Shown: piece by piece, positions 1 through 9,581 of the stretch
How the letters are laid out: each line of letters begins with the position of its first letter
How positions within the stretch are numbered: the first letter of the stretch is position 1
Source: Paenibacillus eucommiae
Lineage (GTDB): Bacteria; Bacillota; Bacilli; Paenibacillales; NBRC-103111
Length of the DNA: 64,000 nucleotides
Direction: 5' to 3'
Assembly: GCF_017874215.1 (NCBI RefSeq)
Contig: NZ_JAGGLB010000006.1
Span: forward strand, 1 to 64,000
Notes under the pieces: model-generated
Told to the model about the DNA's origin: nothing
The model's input: the letters and a program-made list of their open reading frames with translations, nothing else
The model's database searches: none
Made by a program: the position numbers and the translations under genes

Positions 1-939
1 ATCAAAGATGCCCAGTGGATTGCTCAGCTCCATCGTTGTGGTCTCATTGAAGGCAGTATGGTTCCCTCCCAGGATATTCGAGATTTGCGTGACCAAACAC
101 GCTATCGGCGTAAAATGGTGCAAGGAATCACAGCAGAAAAGAATCGTATTCACAAAATCCTTCAAGATGCCAACATCAAGTTGACCAGCTTTATGTCCGA
201 TCTCTTCGGTGTGTCAGGAAGAGCGATGTTGGAAAAGCTGATCGATGGCGAAGTTTTAGATGAGCCGGAAGTCAGGGCTCTAGTCAAGACCCAGCTCAAG
301 AAAAAGGTTCCCCATCTGCTTGACGCATTAAATGGCAAGGTGACTTTGCATCATCGAAAGATGATGAATAAACACTGGAGACACCTCACCTTTATGGAAG
401 CCGAAGTCAAGCAAATAGAAGCGGATATTGATGAATACTTGCAAGCCTACAAGGAAGAAATTGGTTGGCTGGATTCGATACCAGGAATTGATCTACATAC
501 GGCGGCAGCGATTTTTGCTGAGATCGGTCCTGAAGCATCCACCACGTTTCCTACTGACGCTCAATTAGCATCGTGGGTAGGAATCTGTCCTGGAAACAAC
601 GAAAGTGCGGGTAAGAAAAAGAATTCCAAATGCCCTCAAGGAAACAAACATGTAAAGGCAGCGCTTTGTCAGGCCTCATGGGCAAATGGAAAGTCCAAAA
701 ATCGAATCGGACATTTCTTCCGCAAGATCCGTAAACGACGAGGTGAGAAAAAAGCAAGTGTCGCGGCGGCCCATATGATCCTACGAATAGTTTATGCGCT
801 CTTGCGAGACAAAACGAACTACAAGGAAGAAGAAGACAAAACGGATAAATTGAAAGATAAATCGCTCAATTACTTCATGAAACAAATACAGGATTTGGGT
901 TTCAACATCCAAGTCACTCCACAAAACGAAGTAGTTTAA
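1..939 (+). CDS. IS110-family transposase, 5' end outside the window
   Basis: DNA recombinase of an IS110-type insertion sequence; this family moves without terminal inverted repeats and is guided by a bridge RNA. The reading frame is open from base 1, so the ATG at 58 is internal and the N-terminal RuvC-like DEDD part is mostly missing from view. The visible part has a helical middle (IRDLRDQTRYRRKMVQG) and a C-terminal Transposase_20 domain with DSIPGIDLHTAAAIFAEIG, the LASWVGICPG segment and a serine in NNESAGKKK, which matches the family's catalytic serine region. It ends VTPQNEVV. Only about 90 bases separate the stop from the apparent right end of the element. That fits the IS110 rather than the IS1111 subgroup, so a bridge RNA would be expected on the left, outside the window. 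Whether it is active cannot be judged. Confidence 0.93.
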   Translation: MKDAQWIAQLHRCGLIEGSMVPSQDIRDLRDQTRYRRKMVQGITAEKNRIHKILQDANIKLTSFMSDLFGVSGRAMLEKLIDGEVLDEPEVRALVKTQLKKKVPHLLDALNGKVTLHHRKMMNKHWRHLTFMEAEVKQIEADIDEYLQAYKEEIGWLDSIPGIDLHTAAAIFAEIGPEASTTFPTDAQLASWVGICPGNNESAGKKKNSKCPQGNKHVKAALCQASWANGKSKNRIGHFFRKIRKRRGEKKASVAAAHMILRIVYALLRDKTNYKEEEDKTDKLKDKSLNYFMKQIQDLGFNIQVTPQNEVV

Positions 940-1032
940 TTCATTAAGGGCATTAACTACTTTTAAAAGCACAAGGCCTTTTTTTGCCTTCTAACATCAT
1001 TTTAGCCAAGGAGTTCAGTTTTATTTTCGTAT
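940..1032 (+). mobile_element. right end of the IS110 element
   Basis: Noncoding tail between the transposase stop and the point where sequence shared with the intergenic repeat resumes (AAACATCGTTAAAG from 1033). It contains a weak hairpin-plus-T stretch (AAGGCCTTTTTTTGCCTT around 972-990). The exact end can be placed only to within a few bases because the left end lies outside the window. Confidence 0.6.
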
Positions 1033-1296
1033 AAACATCGTTAAAGTAGCAGTTCCTCGCAAACTCTTCTTCCCCAGCATCTCCAGCATCCCCAGCACCC
1101 CAGCCCCCCAGCCCCCCCAGTGTCATTGCCCGTTAGGAGATCTCCTCCAATCAGGAGAAAAGCTTGCTGGCTGTCCGTTTGAGCATGGTGTTTTTGCGAT
1201 TGGTTTTCATTTCTTGCCGTTCCATTCCCTCCGTATTGCACTCACATAATGAGCATGCACCAAAAAAGACGCCCAAGAAGGGCGCCTTTGTCATTT
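1033..1296 (+). repeat. intergenic composite repeat, copy A (interrupted and degenerate)
   Basis: The copy starts with the right half of the palindrome seen in the other copies (AACATCGTTAAAGTAGCAG, 1034-1052) at the IS110 junction. A C-rich low-complexity tract follows (about 1073-1120). Next come the conserved CTTGCTGGCTGTCCGTTTGAGC block (about 1161-1182), the CCATTCCCTCC right arm (about 1222-1232) and the terminator-like tail (1262-1289). The left arm and centre of the big hairpin are deleted. This fills the 400-base gap between the transposase and the SLH gene; no gene is seen in it. Confidence 0.75.
1262..1289 (-). terminator. Rho-independent terminator of the SLH/DUF4838 gene (tail of repeat A)
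   Basis: On the minus strand GGCGCCC pairs with GGGCGTC across a short loop and is followed by six T. It lies about 50 bases past the stop of the minus-strand gene 1339-5265 and is the same hairpin that ends the other repeat copies. Confidence 0.7.
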
Positions 1297-1338
1297 AAGT
1301 GCTTACAGCGATAAAGTTAGAAATCCCTTGCTGAATTA

Positions 1339-4300
1339 TCAAGGACTCTGATACACAGTTACGTCATCAACGAGAATTTCAGTTCCGTTTGGCACGTTTT
1401 GCAGGTAGACGGCGAGCTGCACCTGATCCACCTCAGAGCCGTTCACGCTGGCAGGGATTTGATCGAACAGTTCAATAGCAACCCAGTCTCCGGCCGTATA
1501 ATCGGCAAGCTTCTTGGCATCGGAACGAAGAGCGAAGAAGGCGACGGAGCCATTCTTGAGAATGTAATGGAAAGCCAATTCGATGGTTCCATTGCCTATG
1601 ACGGCTGAATCAGGCACCCGGAAGTATGTTCTTGCGGCGAAAGGACCGGATTTAACGGAAATATTTTGGAAAGGTCCGCCTAAATCGCCATGGCTTTTAA
1701 TAGCTGCACTGGCTTGGCCGCTGTGCGCAGCTTTCGGGTCATTGACGTCGATATGCTGGCGCAGTGCGGAGTTATATCCGACCCAATTGCCAGGGACAAG
1801 CGTACCTTCACCGTTGGTTGTAGCGGACTCAAAGGAGCCGTTCTCGACTAAAGAAGGAGGAGCTGCGAGGACTCGCTCCATGGTTTTGGCGATTTCGGAT
1901 ATTTTCGGATCCTGATTTAAGGTATAAGCATGAAGTGAATCGCTAACAGGTCCACCGGCAGGCTCATGCTGCTTTAAGTAGTTCAAGATACTCCAAAACA
2001 GCGCGGACTGGTTGCGTGAGCTCCAAATAAGTCCGAATGTGCTCGGATCAATGGGATGCAGCAGAACAGGATCGTTCTTGAACTCTTCCAGGAGCTGATT
2101 GCGCTTGTCAATCCAAACTCCGTTGGTATCTTCACTGAACAAGCTTTCCAGCGCATCCTGAACATTTCCGTTCGGATCCACTTCCGATAACGAATTTAAG
2201 TAGCTTATAGCTGAAGCTTCATAATATTCGAAGGCACGCAGCAGCAGCGCTGCACGGGCTTTTTGCTTAACTGTCACGGCTTTAGCCAAGGCTGATTCCA
2301 GCAGCAGCCTGCTTTGCGAGATATCGCCCATAGTGACAAGCTTCAAGTATGAAGGATTCGTGAAATCCATGTAGATCCTGTCCTTGCTCTGTTGAAACCA
2401 TTCTGATTGCTGAACCCTGACTGTCCAGAAATCTTCCCAAAGCTCATAATAAGCGGCCAAATCGGTCGCAGCTTCCTCGCCTACAGCCCGTTCGTACCAT
2501 TCCTGCAGCAGGTCATCTACGTTCAGAGTCGGATCCCACATCAGCTTGGCGGTAACCCAACCCTTGGGACCTTCTCCCCAGTTCGGATAAATTTCCGCAT
2601 ATTGTACGGATACATCTAATTCCTGTGCCTTTAAAAAGTTGTCCGCCATTAGATGCGGATACATGCGCGGTACAAGATAAGGCGTTCCGTAGATGTAGTC
2701 GTACCATCCGGTAGTCGCTGCAACTTGCTTCCAATCGTCCATCAACTGTTCGTCAGCAGCTTTCACCGCAGGATCGATCCAGGCCATACGGTCTTTGGTC
2801 AGCATTGGCACAATGCGTGGATTCAGCTGGAAAGACGGCGGATCCAGGACATTTTCATAAGCGAGTACGCCGAACCATTTATTTGGGTAAACCTGCAGTA
2901 CTTGCTCGGCAACTTGATTGACCCAGTTATAATAAATATCCGACATATCCACTAAACCTTTGGAATTGATTTTGTTCGGATAATTCGGATGGCTGGGGTT
3001 CGCCTCACAGAATCCGCCTGAATCGTTTACACCAAGCGAGAAGGAGGTCTGATCCGGATTGTCGGCAAAATATTGAATAGCCGCATAAACAGCGATTTGT
3101 ACGGTTCCAGCTTCGGAGAAGCACGGCTGCCATGCCGAGATATCGCCTTTGGGTGGAATATACGGCTGCCCATTACGTGTCGGGTAAAACTCCGGATTCG
3201 TTGAACCAAACTTCTCTCCGGGAAAAATGTAATACATGCTATGAAAAGCATTGAAGTTCCAAGGCAGACGGTTGAACTTGGCCCATTCGAACTGGACAGC
3301 ACCCGTCTGGTTAGTAGGCATAGTCATCGGGCTTAGGATGCGTGACATGAAAGCAGGTTCCTGCTTCACAGTTTCGTGAGGCACAATAAGACTTGAAGCT
3401 GTCGGAACATCCTCTCCGTCAGTTCCGGGGAGCAGCCAGCGTACACCAACATAGCGTTCAAGAAATTCATAGATGCCATGCTCTGTGCCGAGCCACGTTT
3501 TTCCGGCAATCGCAATATGTCCATTGTTGGCTTCTATAATAAATCCTTCGTCATCCATTCCAGGCAGCGAGCTGCGCAGCTCTGGACTTAACTGAGCGTC
3601 TAGTCCGATATAAATAGGCACTTTTTGGCCTAAATTAGTGCTGTTCAAATCAAATTCACTCATTACTGTGAGCTTCGCGCCAGTAGACTGCTCTACATAT
3701 TTGGCGATTTTTGAGGCTGCCTGCTTAACTCTCTGGTCTATGTTGGCTGCGTACACGACAACTGCATTACCGACACCATTATCAACCAGTGTATAAGAAG
3801 AGGGCACCGGTGGTGTAGGCGTGGGAGTAGGTGTCGTTGTAGATGAAGGGCCAGAGCTATAGGAGCCATATGATCCTGAGCTGGTAGGCGCAACGCCTGA
3901 TCCTTCCTTTTTGCCGGGCTGCTTCTCAAAGGAGGACTGCTTCGCATTAGCATCGATTACAGCAAGTGCGATCGATCCCAGGCCAGTCGCTTTAACAGCA
4001 GCTTCGAGCACGAGTCGGGTGATAGCCGCTTTTTGTCCGGTATTGATTTTGAGGCCTGTTGCCTGGGCAAAAACGTGCAATTCGTTAATTTTGCCTTCAG
4101 GTATTTCAATTGCGATATCAAGCGCATACACGTTGATGTTTTGGAAGGAACCCAGCAGTGTCACTTGTGATCCGGCTGGAAGCTCCTCGCTTACCCGTAC
4201 TTCGGTAAATCCGCTGCCTTCCAGAATTGCAGGAGATTGCAGCAGGATGGAGGATACTGTGCTTGATCCACCAGTTTTTATCCGAACTGTACCCGTTTTT

Positions 4301-5265
4301 TTATTGACGACCACAGTGAACAGCAGGGAATTTTCTACATGAATGCTATTAGCCCCGCCACCCTTAATGAGGGTTTTTCCCTTTACGGTAACGTTATTTA
4401 GGGTCACATCTCCCTCGCCTATAGCTTCATCCAGCAGTAAGTCGCCGTTAATATGCATATTCTGCAACGTTACGCCTGCTGCTTTGACTACGACGTTCTT
4501 ATTGACAATTTGAGAGCCCGCTGCTGCACCTTGCACACCAGGTGTGTCGTAAACGACCGTTCCGAATGTGTCGTGAGCGCGCAATAAAGTAACGAGGATT
4601 TCTGCGCGGGTGATAGGGGCCTTCGGCCGGTAGCTGTTGTCCCCGTAGCCATTCATATATTTCGCTGCAACGATAGCGTCAACGGCGCCGAAGCTCCAAG
4701 CCGCAATACTAGCAGCATCCGTGAAGCGCTCAGCCCCCCCATCGCCGAACTGAGCGGCTGGCTGCAGGATTCGGGCAAGGATGACGGCTGCCTCCTCACG
4801 GCTAATCACGCTTTTCACACCGATTGTACCATCGGCATAACCCTGGATATAGGCTGCCTTTACGGCACGCGCCACTTCTTTATACTGCCAGTCTTCTTTC
4901 GGCAAATCCTTGAAATCAATAGCAGCTTCTTCGGAGAACCCGAAGGAACGGTTGATCAGGGCGATAAATTCACCTCTCGTAATGCTCCGATCCGGTTGAA
5001 CCGAACCATCCGCATACCCTTGAATCCAACCCTTGTCCAAAGCTTGAAGCAATTCTTTCTCTGCCCAGTGTCCCGAAATCCCATTAGAAACGCTTACATT
5101 TTGTTGGGGACTTTCTGGTGCTGCGGCTTCTGCAGAATTTTCAACATTCGCAGGATCAGCTGATTCTGCATATGCCCCGTTCCATATGCTAAACAGCAGC
5201 AAGAACGAGAGTGTCCAGGATAGTGCACGTTTTGACTTTTTACCCACTTTCGATTTCACCTCCAT
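1339..5265 (-). CDS. S-layer-tethered DUF4838 glycosidase-like protein
   Basis: Predicted cell-surface carbohydrate-active protein. A positively charged start and hydrophobic segment (ALSWTLSFLLLFSIWNG, ending AYA) form a signal peptide. Three SLH domains follow (roughly residues 62-105, 118-165, 180-228; the first two carry GYADG), which bind secondary cell-wall polymer. Then comes a beta-rich segment (235-460), a Ser/Thr/Pro linker (about 465-500) and a long DUF4838 region (about 505-1150) with the GH67-N/GH20-like entry YEFLERYVGVRWLLPG and the conserved FSLGVNDSGGFCE and WIDP segments. A C-terminal beta-sandwich (about 1160-1305) resembles a carbohydrate-binding module. Catalytic activity is not proven for DUF4838. 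GGAGGTG lies just inside the first codons, so the real start may be the GTG at 5247 (residue 7). The gene at 6042-8618 is a leaderless paralogue. Confidence 0.9.
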   Translation of the reverse strand: MEVKSKVGKKSKRALSWTLSFLLLFSIWNGAYAESADPANVENSAEAAAPESPQQNVSVSNGISGHWAEKELLQALDKGWIQGYADGSVQPDRSITRGEFIALINRSFGFSEEAAIDFKDLPKEDWQYKEVARAVKAAYIQGYADGTIGVKSVISREEAAVILARILQPAAQFGDGGAERFTDAASIAAWSFGAVDAIVAAKYMNGYGDNSYRPKAPITRAEILVTLLRAHDTFGTVVYDTPGVQGAAAGSQIVNKNVVVKAAGVTLQNMHINGDLLLDEAIGEGDVTLNNVTVKGKTLIKGGGANSIHVENSLLFTVVVNKKTGTVRIKTGGSSTVSSILLQSPAILEGSGFTEVRVSEELPAGSQVTLLGSFQNINVYALDIAIEIPEGKINELHVFAQATGLKINTGQKAAITRLVLEAAVKATGLGSIALAVIDANAKQSSFEKQPGKKEGSGVAPTSSGSYGSYSSGPSSTTTPTPTPTPPVPSSYTLVDNGVGNAVVVYAANIDQRVKQAASKIAKYVEQSTGAKLTVMSEFDLNSTNLGQKVPIYIGLDAQLSPELRSSLPGMDDEGFIIEANNGHIAIAGKTWLGTEHGIYEFLERYVGVRWLLPGTDGEDVPTASSLIVPHETVKQEPAFMSRILSPMTMPTNQTGAVQFEWAKFNRLPWNFNAFHSMYYIFPGEKFGSTNPEFYPTRNGQPYIPPKGDISAWQPCFSEAGTVQIAVYAAIQYFADNPDQTSFSLGVNDSGGFCEANPSHPNYPNKINSKGLVDMSDIYYNWVNQVAEQVLQVYPNKWFGVLAYENVLDPPSFQLNPRIVPMLTKDRMAWIDPAVKAADEQLMDDWKQVAATTGWYDYIYGTPYLVPRMYPHLMADNFLKAQELDVSVQYAEIYPNWGEGPKGWVTAKLMWDPTLNVDDLLQEWYERAVGEEAATDLAAYYELWEDFWTVRVQQSEWFQQSKDRIYMDFTNPSYLKLVTMGDISQSRLLLESALAKAVTVKQKARAALLLRAFEYYEASAISYLNSLSEVDPNGNVQDALESLFSEDTNGVWIDKRNQLLEEFKNDPVLLHPIDPSTFGLIWSSRNQSALFWSILNYLKQHEPAGGPVSDSLHAYTLNQDPKISEIAKTMERVLAAPPSLVENGSFESATTNGEGTLVPGNWVGYNSALRQHIDVNDPKAAHSGQASAAIKSHGDLGGPFQNISVKSGPFAARTYFRVPDSAVIGNGTIELAFHYILKNGSVAFFALRSDAKKLADYTAGDWVAIELFDQIPASVNGSEVDQVQLAVYLQNVPNGTEILVDDVTVYQSP

Positions 5266-5469
5266 AATAGTTGCCCAACCCGTTCAATAGCTGGCTTTAG
5301 GCTGCTGGTTGAAGATAGCAATCTGCAGGCCATACTATCGGACGGATTGAGCTTATTATAAAAACCGGAGATACCTAAAGCCAGATGCCATTTTGTACAT
5401 TTCGTACATTTTTGCAGGATATGAAAAAAGGAATACGATATGAAATAGCGTTTATAGCAGCCCGCCTCC
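5266..5469. other. intergenic, 5' side of the SLH gene
   Basis: This stretch should hold the minus-strand promoter of the SLH/DUF4838 gene, but no convincing -35/-10 pair was found. A minus-strand reading frame of 101 codons (5256-5561) runs through it into the palindromic repeat and overlaps the SLH start; it has no recognisable product and is not called. Confidence 0.4.
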
Positions 5470-6037
5470 CCCCGAAAGGCGCGTGTGCCTGACTTAACGA
5501 TGTTTTTCATCGTTAAAGCCGAGGTTTCCAGGCAACCAGCCACTTTAATGATGATTTTCATCGCTAAAAGAGGTCAGATGGACTCTGCGGGTGGATAAGA
5601 GGGATTTTAACGATGTTTTTCATTGTTAAAATAAGGTTGTGGAGACGACTGGCGCTTTTAACGATGAAAAACATCGTTAAAAGCGCCAGATCATTTCAGT
5701 TTAAGTTCCAGCGGCTTTGCCCGCCAGGAAATCTCCAACAACCAAAAGAAAAACCCCTGCTGGCAGTCCGTTTGAGCTTGGTGTTCGTGTGATGTGCGAT
5801 TGATTGCAGCTAAGAGAGGCAAGGGGTGTGGGGGGAAGACGATAGCGTCCGCAATTTAAAATGTGTTTTTAACAGCGCGGCTGGAGCCCACACCCCCAAT
5901 GTTGTCAGGTTAACATATAAGTTGATGTTTAACTCTCCCCAATCCGAAGCGGCCAAATGTAGGCGGAAAACACACACCTCCCAAGCACCAACGTCACGAA
6001 CGCACTCCTCAAAGGGCGCCGCAAGGGGTCTTTCCCC
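5470..6037 (+). repeat. intergenic composite repeat, copy B (diverged)
   Basis: Four stem-loops of the TTTAACGATG/CATCGTTAAA family occur at 5494-5516, 5545-5567, 5607-5629 and 5649-5689. The last is extended to an 18-bp perfect stem (CTGGCGCTTTTAACGATG) with an AAAAA loop. The GCTGGCAGTCCGTTTGAGC block follows at about 5758, then a changed version of the big hairpin (left arm AAGGGGTGTGGG, right arm CCCACACCCCC), which has lost the inner ATTTGTTCC stem and gained about 60 bases. A weak terminator-like tail (6011-6036) ends just before the stop codon of the minus-strand gene at 6042. It fills the gap between the two DUF4838 genes. Confidence 0.8.
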
Positions 6038-6041
6038 ATAG

Positions 6042-8618
6042 CTATTGTAAAGCTGCCTGATACAAGCCGATGTCTCCAAGTGAGAGCACTGTGTCTTCTG
6101 CAAGGCTGCTTACTTTGATCAAAACCTGAATTTGCGTGACGCTCGCTAAGTTGGGTAAGCTGGTTAAACTGGCTAAAGCTGAAACATCTTCAAAGAGCTC
6201 AAGCGAAGACCAGTCTCCGGCTGTTGCTGCCAGCTGTTTTTTCGCTGAACGTGTTTTGAACACAGCCTCACCTTCAGCATTCAAGCCGTGCAATGCCATT
6301 TCTGCTGTTCCTTTTGATGTCCCCGGAGGAGAATAATAGGCGGCTCTGCCCGCTAAAAGTCCTGTTTGCAAGGACACAGGGTGGATAACCAGACAATGGC
6401 CCTCTCCCGGATGATTCTCATTATTTACAAAAAAAGCAGCAGGATTGATGGAAGGCACGTTAGAAGCAATCGTTATATGTCCTTGTGAATTGGCATCATA
6501 CTGCCATAGAGGAGCGGATTTTGCTACTGCGTTTAAGAGCACCTGCGAGAATTCAACCATTTTATCAGCCGATTTATTAGCCAATGTATTGGTGTCGGCC
6601 GCCCTGGCCAGCTCTTTCACTTTTTCAAAGACCAGGCCTCCGCTTTGTTCCCCAGCTTGATGATGTTCATTCTCGGATATGTAATCCTTAAGCCGCCAAA
6701 ACAGCGAAGGGTTCCATCCGCTCCAGATAAATCCATAAGACGCAAAACGCTGGATAGACAATGGATGTTTCAAAATAGGGTCATTGTCAAGTGCTTCGGC
6801 CAGCTGCAGCCTTTTTTGGGCTAACTCGACCTTTCTGGTGATTGCTCCGTGCTGCAGCAGCGAAAGCGCAGTAGAAGCATCGGTTATAGGGGCAATTGTT
6901 TTCGGATAGCTCAAAACGCACGATTCATAGTATTCGAAGGCGTTCAACAGCATTTGCGCACGTATTTGTTGTTTATGCGTACCCGCATGGGCGAGGGCTG
7001 CTTCCAACAGCTCTTTGCTTTCCGTCATCTCTTCTTCACTAATAAGCTCAAGGTACTTAGCATCGGGGAAGAGTAAGTAAATCAGGTTTTTGCCTTCCTG
7101 AAACCACGTAGAATCTTGAATACGCTTTGTCCAAAAGTGTTCCCAATGGCTATAATACGCGGCTAAGTAAGGGGCTGCTTGAACACCGACTGCACGCTCA
7201 AGCCATTCGCTGACCAGAGCATCCACATCTGCATTTGGATCCCAGAGCAGCTTGGCGGTTACCCAGGGCTTCGGGCCTTCGCCCCAGTTCGGATACAGCT
7301 CAGCATACTGCACCGAAACTTTGTTTTGCTGGGCATAACGGTAATTATCCGCCATCTGATGGAGGTACATACGTGGAACCATATACGGAGACCCGTAAAT
7401 GTAGTCGTACCACCCGGTTGAAGCGGCAGTCTTCTGCCATTCCTGCAGCCGCAGCTGATCGCCCGCAGCTACATCGGGATCGATCCAAGTCATTCGATCC
7501 TTTGTAATGACCGGAACTACACGTGGATGGAGCGGAAAGGAAGGAGGATCAATGACATTCTCGTATGCGAGCAAACCGAACCATTTATCAGGGTGAACTT
7601 GCAACACACCTTCGGCAACCTGATTGACCCACTTGTAATAAATGTCCGACATATCGACAAACCCTTTGGAATTCAGCTTGCTCGTATAATGGGGATGATC
7701 AGGATCCTCTTCACAGTAGCCGCTTGAATCGTTAATGCCAAGCGAGTAGCAGGACTGCTGCGGATTTCCATCAAAATACTGCACAATTGTTTCAATCGCC
7801 GCCTGTACAGTAGCTGGATTTGAGAAATCGGGCTGCCATTCGTAATTGATTTCCACAGGTGGAATATACCGTTTGCCTTCACGCATCGGGTAAAACTCGG
7901 GATGTGTTTCCCCATATTTCTCCGGTGAGAAGAGGACAGACATGTTGTGATGGGCATTGAAGCGATAAGGCAGCCTATTGCGCAGCGCCCACTCATAATG
8001 CAGAGGGCCGTTCATATTGTCGGCAAACTTGAGCGGACTGAACGTCCGGGACATAAATGCCGGCTGCTGGCGCAGCTCTATATGGGGAATCCATAAGGTA
8101 GGGCTCGCGGGAACATCTTCTCCGTCCGGACCTGGCATCAGCCAGCGGACGCCGACATATTGCTCAAGAAATTCGCAGACACCGTGCATTGTTCCCCATG
8201 AAGAATTACCAGCTATGAGGATAGCCTTGTCCTGTGTTTGGATGACAAAGCCTTCATCGTTCATGCTGTTTAAGCTATCCTGTACTCCATCAAAAAGCAG
8301 TGATCCCAAGCCTACAAAAATGATTGCATCATACTCTGCGCGTGCATTTGGTATGTCTCCTTCAGCCAAAATAGGAAGCTCTGCACCTGTGGCTAGTTGG
8401 ATGTAGTACACAAGCAGCTCGGCTGAGCTGCGAACATGTTCGTTTGCAAGCGCAGCAGCGTTAACGGCGCTCCTTGCACCCCCGGCACCCCCCGCTTCCC
8501 CAGGTTCACCAGCTTTCATAGCTTCGATAGCTTCCAGAGCTCTCCCTGCTCCCATAGCTACTATAGCTGCTCTGCCAATGCCGTTGTCTACGAGCGTGAA
8601 TCCATTCATTTGTTTCAT
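6042..8618 (-). CDS. leaderless DUF4838 glycosidase-like protein
   Basis: Paralogue of the 1339-5265 product without signal peptide or SLH domains, so probably cytoplasmic. It keeps the same order: FTLVDNGIGRAAIV start, CEFLEQYVGVRWLMPGPDGEDVP, YSLGINDSSGYCEEDPDHP, the WIDP segment, a helical C-terminal third and a final beta-sandwich ending LGDIGLYQAALQ. Residues about 24-58 (EAMKAGEPGEAGGAGGARSA) are a low-complexity Ala/Gly/Glu insertion absent from the paralogue. The ATG at 8618 has AGGGGGAGC about 6 bases upstream. A role in hydrolysing imported oligosaccharides is inferred, and the reaction is unknown. It is transcribed toward its paralogue, with repeat B between them. Confidence 0.88.
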   Translation of the reverse strand: MKQMNGFTLVDNGIGRAAIVAMGAGRALEAIEAMKAGEPGEAGGAGGARSAVNAAALANEHVRSSAELLVYYIQLATGAELPILAEGDIPNARAEYDAIIFVGLGSLLFDGVQDSLNSMNDEGFVIQTQDKAILIAGNSSWGTMHGVCEFLEQYVGVRWLMPGPDGEDVPASPTLWIPHIELRQQPAFMSRTFSPLKFADNMNGPLHYEWALRNRLPYRFNAHHNMSVLFSPEKYGETHPEFYPMREGKRYIPPVEINYEWQPDFSNPATVQAAIETIVQYFDGNPQQSCYSLGINDSSGYCEEDPDHPHYTSKLNSKGFVDMSDIYYKWVNQVAEGVLQVHPDKWFGLLAYENVIDPPSFPLHPRVVPVITKDRMTWIDPDVAAGDQLRLQEWQKTAASTGWYDYIYGSPYMVPRMYLHQMADNYRYAQQNKVSVQYAELYPNWGEGPKPWVTAKLLWDPNADVDALVSEWLERAVGVQAAPYLAAYYSHWEHFWTKRIQDSTWFQEGKNLIYLLFPDAKYLELISEEEMTESKELLEAALAHAGTHKQQIRAQMLLNAFEYYESCVLSYPKTIAPITDASTALSLLQHGAITRKVELAQKRLQLAEALDNDPILKHPLSIQRFASYGFIWSGWNPSLFWRLKDYISENEHHQAGEQSGGLVFEKVKELARAADTNTLANKSADKMVEFSQVLLNAVAKSAPLWQYDANSQGHITIASNVPSINPAAFFVNNENHPGEGHCLVIHPVSLQTGLLAGRAAYYSPPGTSKGTAEMALHGLNAEGEAVFKTRSAKKQLAATAGDWSSLELFEDVSALASLTSLPNLASVTQIQVLIKVSSLAEDTVLSLGDIGLYQAALQ

Positions 8619-9035
8619 ATCAAAGCTCCCCCTTGCCTGCTTGCAACAATGCTTTTTTCATAGCTTGGCCTCACTTTTTTTTTTTTTTTTGAAATATTTA
8701 TGTGATCTGGAAAATACTCCACATACTTCACTTTTGAAAATTCCCATCCTCTAATTGGAAAGATTGCTATCACGTAGCGATGGTTTAGATCGTTGGAGCA
8801 GGAATTTCCAGGTGAATCAGCCTTTTAATGATGCTTCCCTTTGTGGACATCAGATCCGTTATTTTTAGAAATACAAAGGTTTTTGCGGCGCTTAGATACC
8901 TTGCCGAAATCATGAAATTAAGGAAAATAACGGAACGTATGTCCGCAACTCTCGCGAAAAAGCGATAAATAGTAAAATAGCGGAACTCATGTCCGTAACC
9001 TTATGTCCATAAGTATGTCCCCTCGTAAACTAGCC
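8619..9035. other. intergenic with a run of T and three CGGAAC/ATGTCC repeats
   Basis: A run of about 15 T lies at 8677-8691. A short sequence related to AAAATAACGGAAC-N-ATGTCC occurs inverted at 8845-8865 and direct at 8924-8944 and 8974-8994. The inverted pair could fold into a stem with a loop of roughly 60 bases. This stretch also has to hold the minus-strand promoter of 6042-8618, which was not located. No coding sequence was seen. Confidence 0.5.
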
Positions 9036-9059
9036 ACCAGCGATCCCTTACGCTCAGAA

Positions 9060-9580
9060 ACAGACACCAACGGGCTGTCCGTTTGAGCGTGGCTTGTTCT
9101 GCAATTTGTAGCTGATAAACCCTATTGCCACTATCCCCATTCCTCAGAAAGCATCCTCTATTGGCAGTCCTTTTGAGCGCGTGTGATTCACTTAACGATG
9201 TTTTTCATCGTTAAAGCAAGGATGTGGAGTGGATCTTATGCTTTTAAAGATGAAAATCATCGTTAAAGTAGCAGATCCTTCTCAGCTGCGTGCTCTACAT
9301 TCCTAGCGCTGCGCCCGCTAGGAAGTCTCTTCAAACCAAGAGAAAAACCCTTGCTGGCTGTCCGTTTGAGCTTGGTGTTCGCGCGATTGTAGCTAGAGAG
9401 AGGGAATGGGTGTGGGAGGAAGAGCGGAAGCGTCCGCCTTTAAAGATTTGTTCCAACCCCCTCATCCATTCCATTCAAGGGAACAAATCTTTAACAGCGG
9501 CTGGAGCCCACAGCCATTCCCTCCCTCCATGCACCAACGTCACGAATACGCTCCTCAAAGGACGCCACGTCAAGCGTCAG
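9060..9580 (+). repeat. intergenic composite repeat, copy C
   Basis: The copy begins with two partial copies of the GGCTGTCCGTTTGAGCGTG block (near 9077 and 9163). Stem-loops follow at 9192-9214 and 9244-9267, then a full CTTGCTGGCTGTCCGTTTGAGC block (about 9351-9372). The large hairpin has outer arms at 9400-9416 and 9507-9523 and inner arms TTAAAGATTTGTTCC/GGAACAAATCTTTAA (about 9440-9454 and 9479-9493). The tail AAAGGACGCC...GCGTC (9558-9579) is eroded and ends 2 bases before the stop codon of the minus-strand gene at 9582. Confidence 0.85.
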
Positions 9581-9581
9581 T

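Noticed and set aside
5256-5561. Minus-strand frame of 101 codons upstream of the SLH gene
   Set aside because: Overlaps the SLH start, reads through the palindromic repeat and resembles nothing known.
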